Assembly (NCBI GenBank): GCA_023439605.1
Contig: JAEXNS010000090.1
Location: 1 to 10,372, forward strand
Reading direction: 5' to 3'
DNA length: 10,372 nucleotides
Origin: Bacillota bacterium
Lineage (GTDB): Bacteria > Bacillota > Clostridia > Oscillospirales > Ruminococcaceae
Made by a program: the position numbers and the translations under genes. The notes beneath the pieces were generated by a model that was not told where the DNA came from, ran no database searches, and saw only the letters and a list, made by a program, of their open reading frames with translations. The first letter of the stretch is position 1; every line of letters starts with the position of its first letter. Of the stretch, positions 6,664 to 10,372 are shown in pieces.

Positions 6664-7905
6664 TCACTCCTCATTTAGAAATGGTACTGCCCCAAATCTG
6701 CCAGATAAATAGTGCTTACCATAACTTAAATCAGATCTAACTCCACCATCATCAAAATCTACTAAAGAATATAGGGAAGATTTATGACTATTTTTTTCTA
6801 TAAACCAAATTTCATCTCTTCTTAAATCCGAGGAATCCAAATTTATAATATTATGAGCTGAAAAAATCAATTGTGCACCTTTAGAATTGGCATCTTTATC
6901 CGTAAACATTTGTACAATTTGTCTTAGTAATAATGGATGAAGTTTTGAATCAAGTTCATCAATAAAACAAGTTGTCCCTTTACTTATAGAAATAAGGAAT
7001 ATAATAGCAAGAAATATAAATTTGTTTGTACCTTCTGATTCTAAACTAAAAGGAATTTCAATTGATTTTCCATTATAAATATGTTTTGTAAATGCAACAT
7101 TAACTACATTTCCTTCAGAATCAATTTTAGAAGATAAAACAACATCCGAAATACTTGGATCAACATTTGTAATTAAAGATTTAAAATTATCTTTAACCTT
7201 AACATTAATGTTTTTATCAGCAAGTATATCACCAACAAACTTATCACAGTAGCCACTTATTGAAAAAACTTCTTGGGTCGCATTTGACAATACGTCTATA
7301 CTTAAAAACCAAGAAAAAATCGAAAATAATTCAGCGTTCTTTTTTCTTAATCCTATATCCGTTAAAATTAAAATTTTATTAGTCGACATTGAAGAACAAT
7401 ATTCTATTTCTTTTTTCATATCATTACTAATAGTACCTCGTTTTATAGAATCTAAAGTTCTTTCAAAAATAAGTTTTTCTTTTGTTGTATTTTTGCTCAA
7501 TTTCTTTTTGTAAAGATATTCAGATAAAATTTCGTCATTTGTACATGAAAATCCATAACGATACTCATATTCCCCTATTAAAATAGATACTTCATAGCTA
7601 GAAGGTTCTTTTTTACTATTATCATCAAATATAAATGGATTTGAATAAGGCTTTGATTTATTTTCATTAGGAGAAGTTTGTGCAATAAATCTGTCAACGA
7701 CTACGGATTTCATTCTTTCCATCGCCATAAAAAAAGAAGATTTTCCACTTGCATTAGCACCATACAAAGCAGAAACCGGAAGTATGTTTACACCGTTTTT
7801 CTCTATTAAACTATATCTATGTTCTTTAATTGATGTTGCAGTCATATCAAAAATAGTTTCTTCAGCAAAACAACGGAAATTTGAAAATTTAAATTGTAAC
7901 AACAT
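6664..7905 (-). CDS. rloA: RloA/AbiLi-type AAA (ABC-like) ATPase
   Basis: 413 residues from ATG 7905, chosen over an in-frame GTG at 7914 because AAGAGGTG (7919-7912) sits 6 bases before it. In this numbering: an N-terminal strand LLQFKFSNFRCF, Walker A GANASGKS (49-56), signature-like LESEGTNKF (288-296), Walker B CFIDE followed by LDSKLHP (313-321), switch histidine in SAHN (349-352), and the typical end GRFGAVPF. This is the OLD/AAA_15-AAA_21 group of ABC-like ATPases that act as sensors in phage-defence pairs. All nucleotide-binding motifs look intact. The middle (about 85-280) is the family's variable insertion, helical and lysine-rich. It is first in a two-gene operon with the RloB partner, which it probably holds in check until infection; that mechanism is inferred from related systems. 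Confidence 0.9.
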   Translation of the reverse strand: MLLQFKFSNFRCFAEETIFDMTATSIKEHRYSLIEKNGVNILPVSALYGANASGKSSFFMAMERMKSVVVDRFIAQTSPNENKSKPYSNPFIFDDNSKKEPSSYEVSILIGEYEYRYGFSCTNDEILSEYLYKKKLSKNTTKEKLIFERTLDSIKRGTISNDMKKEIEYCSSMSTNKILILTDIGLRKKNAELFSIFSWFLSIDVLSNATQEVFSISGYCDKFVGDILADKNINVKVKDNFKSLITNVDPSISDVVLSSKIDSEGNVVNVAFTKHIYNGKSIEIPFSLESEGTNKFIFLAIIFLISISKGTTCFIDELDSKLHPLLLRQIVQMFTDKDANSKGAQLIFSAHNIINLDSSDLRRDEIWFIEKNSHKSSLYSLVDFDDGGVRSDLSYGKHYLSGRFGAVPFLNEE

Positions 7906-7946
7906 GAAGTTCACCTCTTATATCAGTTATTATATAATATAAGTAT

Positions 7947-7975
7947 ATTATAACACTTGTTCGAAACACAATCAA
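7947..7975 (-). promoter_or_regulatory. Sigma-A promoter of the rloA-rloB pair
   Basis: Minus strand: TTGATT (7975-7970), 17-base spacer, perfect TATAAT (7952-7947). The leader of about 35 bases contains an inverted repeat CTTATAT/ATATAAG (7943-7937 with 7923-7917) whose downstream arm overlaps the ribosome site. It might lower translation, but the stem is only A-T rich and weak. Confidence 0.65.
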
Positions 7976-8015
7976 TAATTTAGAGCTTTTTTCTCTTAAA
8001 ATTGATTTTATTTTT

Positions 8016-8042
8016 AAAAAACTTAAATTTTTATTTAAGTTT
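8016..8042 (-). terminator. AT-rich hairpin with T tail, probable terminator of the small-gene pair
   Basis: On the minus strand AAACTTAAAT (8042-8033), loop AAAA, ATTTAAGTTT (8028-8019) is a perfect 10-bp stem, and three more T residues follow (8018-8016). It lies about 155 bases after the PNPOx-like gene and before the rloA promoter. A competing perfect pairing, TTCTCTTAAA (7991-8000) with TTTAAGAGAA (8040-8049), shares bases 8040-8042 with it. The low GC makes the terminator call tentative. Confidence 0.45.
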
Positions 8043-8082
8043 AAGAGAAATATTCAATATTTATTAATATATCAAAGGTCCA

Positions 8083-8108
8083 GAGCGACCGAAAAGCCCG
8101 GTCGACTC
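8083..8108. other. GC-rich stem-loop in AT-rich spacer
   Basis: GAGCGACCG, loop AAAAGCC, CGGTCG-A-CTC gives a 9-bp stem with one bulged A. It stands out sharply from the AT-rich surroundings (7980-8195). Neither strand has a T run directly after it, so it does not look like an ordinary terminator. It could be a structured element in the 3' tail of the upstream transcript, an RNA end stabiliser, or a relic of a repeat. Confidence 0.45.
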
Positions 8109-8195
8109 CGAAAAATAGAAATCTCTTTCAAAAACCGTAAACTTTACATTTAGAAACTGACTAGTAACACAAAATATTTTATAAATTCTCTTTAC

Positions 8196-8687
8196 TTAAA
8201 AAATTCCACCGTTCTCCATATCAGTTTTATTCACAAAGTCCATATGATATAATTTTTCCCAATGATTTATATTTAACGTTCCTCTTGTTAGATAAATCGC
8301 CAAAATACAACAATTTTCATCGCTTTCATTGTTTGCCATGTCATACCACTCGGCAAAAGTATTACGAAGCTTTGTTCTTATTTCAGCGTTTTTAGGGTCA
8401 AGTACCCAACCAAGGTTTTCTCCTATACCATTAGCAGTAAACATCTCTAAGCCGCTTGCAATCGAAACCTCTTTATTTTTTTCAATTTGAAGTATTTTGT
8501 TTGATTTTCTATATGTAACAATATAAAATATTCCGTCTTCATAATATGCATTCACACTACGAACTATAGGGCGAGGTTGTCCATTAGAATTAGTTTCACA
8601 TGCTATTGTTGCAAGAGAAATCACATTATCCTTTCCATTTCCAAACTGCTCTTCTAATAATTTAAATCCTTCTTCATATTTGTTCAT
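8196..8687 (-). CDS. Pyridoxamine 5'-phosphate oxidase-fold (PNPOx-like) protein
   Basis: 163 residues from ATG 8687, set by GGGAGG at 8702-8697, 9 bases upstream. An upstream in-frame TTG at 8765 would add 26 unconvincing residues with no ribosome site. The split-barrel pattern is clear: NVISLATIA (21-29), QPRPIVRSVNAYYEDGIFYI (37-56), VTYRKSNKILQIEKNKEVSI (57-76). Such proteins bind FMN, or sometimes F420 or heme, and reduce or bind small molecules. This one is a putative member, not the biosynthetic PdxH, whose usual length is over 200. The C-terminal part (about 80-150) carries a helical segment and the end strands. It follows the STAS-like gene by 84 bases and probably shares its transcript. 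Its presence in a restriction/abortive-infection island is unexplained and may be a passenger. Confidence 0.85.
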   Translation of the reverse strand: MNKYEEGFKLLEEQFGNGKDNVISLATIACETNSNGQPRPIVRSVNAYYEDGIFYIVTYRKSNKILQIEKNKEVSIASGLEMFTANGIGENLGWVLDPKNAEIRTKLRNTFAEWYDMANNESDENCCILAIYLTRGTLNINHWEKLYHMDFVNKTDMENGGIF

Positions 8688-8771
8688 GATTAATTTCCTC
8701 CCATCAAGTATATTAATATCATTATTTTTAATATCGTATCCTAACCCATCGTTATCTACCTTCAATTATTA

Positions 8772-9182
8772 TTAAAATCCCTGTATAAAATTGATTGCAT
8801 CTACATAAGAATTAACTTTTTTTACAACAAAATATTTCATAAACTCTTCTGTCCACAAATCAATCTCACCTTCAATATCCGTAACCTCATTCACGATAAA
8901 AATGCAATATTTACATTTTGATTGTGCCATTTTAGGTAGTAAAATCGAAAAGCCCCATTCAATATCAGCTTTATCATCCTCAAAACCATTGCGTGCATCT
9001 ACAATAAAATTACTATTATCCTTCTGTATTAATAATTCTGCTGCAAAGATTGTAGGCTTTCTATAATTGTCAAAGCAACAAAATTCTTTCCATGTAAGTA
9101 ACACAACATTATCATTTGCCACATATTGCACATGACAATATGGTGAGATAAACTCATCATTATTTTGAACTAATTCATTCAT
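8772..9182 (-). CDS. Small STAS/SpoIIAA-like protein of unknown function
   Basis: 136 residues from ATG 9182. The ribosome site is weak (AAAGAG, about 9 bases upstream). Alternating strands and helices (VQYVANDNVVLLTWK, FIVDARNGFE at about 59-68, KYCIFIVNEV, a helix LWTEEFMKYF, a short strand FVVKKV, then a helix YVDAINFI) fit a STAS/SpoIIAA-like fold, and I recall near-identical small clostridial proteins with the DARNGFED and VEWGF patterns annotated as hypothetical. I see no catalytic motif. Two Cys pairs (CC at 35-36, CKYC) could bind metal, but are not conserved to my knowledge. It is probably first in a two-gene transcript with the PNPOx-like gene. A scaffold or partner-binding role is inference. 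Confidence 0.75.
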   Translation of the reverse strand: MNELVQNNDEFISPYCHVQYVANDNVVLLTWKEFCCFDNYRKPTIFAAELLIQKDNSNFIVDARNGFEDDKADIEWGFSILLPKMAQSKCKYCIFIVNEVTDIEGEIDLWTEEFMKYFVVKKVNSYVDAINFIQGF

Positions 9183-9208
9183 ATTATTTTCTCTTTCTAT
9201 AATTGTTT

Positions 9209-9239
9209 ATATTATTAAGATACATCGAAACTCTTTCAA
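9209..9239 (-). promoter_or_regulatory. Possible promoter of the STAS-like/PNPOx pair
   Basis: Minus strand: TTGAAA (9239-9234) with either TAATAA (9217-9212, 16-base spacer) or TAATAT (9214-9209, 19-base spacer) as -10. The -35 box lies in the base of a repeat hairpin AAACCTGC-TTT-GCAGGTTT (9238-9256), so the repeat may have supplied part of the promoter. Confidence 0.35.
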
Positions 9240-9275
9240 ACCTGCTTTGCAGGTTTAGGGATTTTCTATCGCAAA

Positions 9276-9383
9276 CCCCTCCACCACTTCGGTGGCACCT
9301 CCCCTTTCAGGTGAGGCAAAGTTGTATTTTCTCTCCTAAGGCTCCACTGAAAGGGGAGCTGTCACCCGCAGGTGACTGAGGGG
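9276..9383. repeat. Palindromic dispersed element of about 108 bp (MITE/REP-like)
   Basis: Ends are CCCCTC (9276-9281) and GAGGGG (9378-9383). Inside are CCACC-ACTTC-GGTGG (9281-9295), GTCACC-CGCA-GGTGAC (9361-9376), and perfect 12-base inner arms CTCCCCTTTCAG (9299-9310) and CTGAAAGGGGAG (9347-9358). There is no open frame inside. Sequences of this CACCTCCCCTTTCAG type are, from memory, common between genes in gut Clostridia. It is probably a non-autonomous mobile or REP-like unit. Confidence 0.75.
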
Positions 9384-9385
9384 GC

Positions 9386-9470
9386 AATGTCGTCAACTTA
9401 AGCAAATTGCTGAGGCAATTTATGAGGCTCTGCCTCAAACTTCGCTTCTTTTTCTATCGCAAAAAGAAGC
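9386..9470. repeat. Dispersed hairpin repeat, copy 2 (inverted relative to 4671-4739)
   Basis: Bases 9386-9454 match the reverse complement of 4671-4739 at 65 of 69 positions. Hairpins: AAATTGC-TGAG-GCAATTT (9404-9421), TGAGGC-TCT-GCCTCA (9423-9437), and, beyond the shared part, GCTTCTTTTT/AAAAAGAAGC (9444-9470). TTTTCTATCGCAAA occurs at 9262-9275 and again at 9450-9463. The third hairpin of copy 1 is cut here: only CGTCAAC remains, next to the end of the palindromic element. Confidence 0.8.
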
Positions 9471-9498
9471 AAAAAATCTCTTAAAGCATAAAAGATTT

Positions 9499-9564
9499 CG
9501 TTCTCTGCGGAGAACGACAAAGGGCGTTGCCCTTTTGAATCCCACGATTTTTTGAAAAAAATCG
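9499..9564. repeat. Chain of three further hairpins after hsdR
   Basis: CGTTCTC-TGCG-GAGAACG (9499-9516), AAAGGGC-GTT-GCCCTTT (9519-9535) and CGATTTTTT/AAAAAATCG (9545-9564) follow one another within 66 bases. Read on the minus strand they come 50-120 bases after the hsdR stop and may end or protect that transcript, though no hairpin has a clean T tail. With the repeats at 9238-9470 they fill most of the gene-free stretch 9183-9616. Bases 9565-9616 are AT-rich with GATTTTTT twice. Confidence 0.6.
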
Positions 9565-9616
9565 AGTAAAACTTTAAATTTTGGGTGAACTTTTGATTTT
9601 TTGGTGATTTTTTAAA

Positions 9617-10372
9617 TTAAATTTTCCCACCTACGCCTTTAAATTTCTCTACAAATGCCACTATTTTTTGAAATACAGTTTGTTTTTTCGTTAAATATTG
9701 AGGGTTCAAAGGGCTCATTTTTGGTAAAATTTCATTTAATTCCGTTCCGTTTTCACTTGCATATTCCCTCTTTAAAGAGCTTAATATATACCTTTTTGCC
9801 GCATCTTCATTAAGTTTTTCGGCATTTATCAACTCTTCCGCTTCACGCTTTTGCTCAGCTTGTGCAAATGCAAAAAACAAATCTATAATACTTGCCTTAT
9901 CTTTTACCTTATCTAAGTCTGTTTGATTTATAAAGTCAACTACCAAACTTTCTTTTGCACGATTACCAACACTAGAACGGATTAATCTACGTATATCCTC
10001 TACTAAAAATTCTTTATCTTTTACCTTTTTATTATTTTCAAAAATAAGTTCTAATATATAATCTAAATTTATCTCCTGCGATTTTAAAAGGTCAATTTCA
10101 AATACAACATCGTCCCAATCAATAGATGAATTATCTTTTTCTTTTTCTTCTCCTATTTTTTCACGACGGAGCCACTCCCTTATATCATTATATGTCGAAC
10201 GATAATCCTGTACTACCCTATCTTCCGGCACTTCTACATCTTTCATAGCCTCAATATCTTCGTCGCTCATATAATGACTAGCTTTAAATTCTTCCACAGC
10301 CTTCTCATCATTTAAGTCAATCTTTTGCAATGCCTTTAAATCTGAAAATTCATCATAGTTCTGCAAAATGTT
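9617..10372 (-). CDS. hsdR: Type I restriction endonuclease R subunit (EcoR124 family), C-terminal part only
   Basis: The frame is open from the window edge (10372) to TAA at 9619-9617, giving 251 codons; the gene starts outside. A TTG at 10366 lies mid-protein and is not the start. The sequence matches the conserved C-terminal helical region of EcoR124-type HsdR as I know it: SDLKALQKIDL, SHYMSDEDIEAM, VPEDRVVQDYRSTYNDIR, WDDVVFEIDLLKSQEINLDY, RRLIRSSVGNRAKESLVV, KREYASENGTELNEILPKM, NPQYLTKKQTVFQKI, ending GVGGKI. HsdR translocates DNA using ATP and cuts it, in complex with HsdM and HsdS. The helicase and nuclease parts would lie beyond the window. The tail looks intact, so the gene is probably functional. 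hsdM and hsdS are not downstream; if present they are upstream. The nearby RloA/RloB pair fits a restriction-linked defence island. Confidence 0.93.
   Translation of the reverse strand, partial: NILQNYDEFSDLKALQKIDLNDEKAVEEFKASHYMSDEDIEAMKDVEVPEDRVVQDYRSTYNDIREWLRREKIGEEKEKDNSSIDWDDVVFEIDLLKSQEINLDYILELIFENNKKVKDKEFLVEDIRRLIRSSVGNRAKESLVVDFINQTDLDKVKDKASIIDLFFAFAQAEQKREAEELINAEKLNEDAAKRYILSSLKREYASENGTELNEILPKMSPLNPQYLTKKQTVFQKIVAFVEKFKGVGGKI

Noticed and set aside
8688..8765. N-terminal extension of the PNPOx-like protein from a TTG at 8765
   Set aside because: The added 26 residues are low-information, the TTG has no ribosome site, and GGGAGG before ATG 8687 gives a family-consistent start.
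4671..9454. A composite transposon bounded by the inverted repeats
   Set aside because: No transposase or integrase gene lies between the copies and no target duplication is visible; the copies look like a dispersed non-coding repeat.
9238..9564. CRISPR array, considered because of many short repeats
   Set aside because: The repeats are different hairpins, not one direct repeat with equal-sized spacers, and no cas gene is seen.

Overview
The window looks like an accessory stretch of an AT-rich, low-GC Gram-positive gut-type bacterium (Bacillota). The best guess is a Ruminococcus or Oscillospiraceae relative. This rests on strong GGAGG-type ribosome binding sites, sigma-A-like TATAAT boxes, protein families at home in Clostridia (DUF4474, a MerR regulator with a GyrI-like domain, a clostridial STAS-like protein), and chains of short hairpin repeats that I recall from Ruminococcus-type intergenic DNA. 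Species cannot be set from the sequence alone. All nine genes lie on the minus strand, so transcription runs from high to low coordinates. The first and last genes are cut by the window edges.

Right part, 5973-10372: a defence-type island. It opens with the C-terminal 251 codons of a type I restriction subunit (HsdR, EcoR124 family). About 430 bases packed with palindromic repeats follow. Next comes a pair of small genes, a STAS-like protein and a PNPOx-fold flavoprotein-like protein, ending in an AT-rich terminator-like hairpin. Then comes a tightly coupled RloA-type ATPase and RloB pair (AbiL-like, putative abortive infection) behind its own TTGATT-17-TATAAT promoter. RloA/RloB were named for their linkage to type I restriction loci, so the neighbourhood fits.

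Middle, 4369-5972: a solitary MerR-family regulator with a GyrI-like effector domain. Its promoter has the 19-bp spacer typical of MerR targets, so it probably regulates itself. It ends in a clear intrinsic terminator, followed by a dispersed hairpin repeat that occurs again, inverted, at 9386-9454.

Left part, 1-4368: a three-gene cassette with its own promoter and a 9-bp inverted repeat just upstream. The order is a predicted beta-propeller plus Ig-like protein, then an overlapping protein of helical and hydrophobic segments, then a DUF4474 protein that is richer in GC. The first two resemble, from memory, the two halves of one very large polypeptide of unknown function found in some bacteria and fungi. 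Here they are two coupled genes. This cassette is the most likely undescribed system in the window. No signal peptide is evident on any of the three, and their function is unknown.
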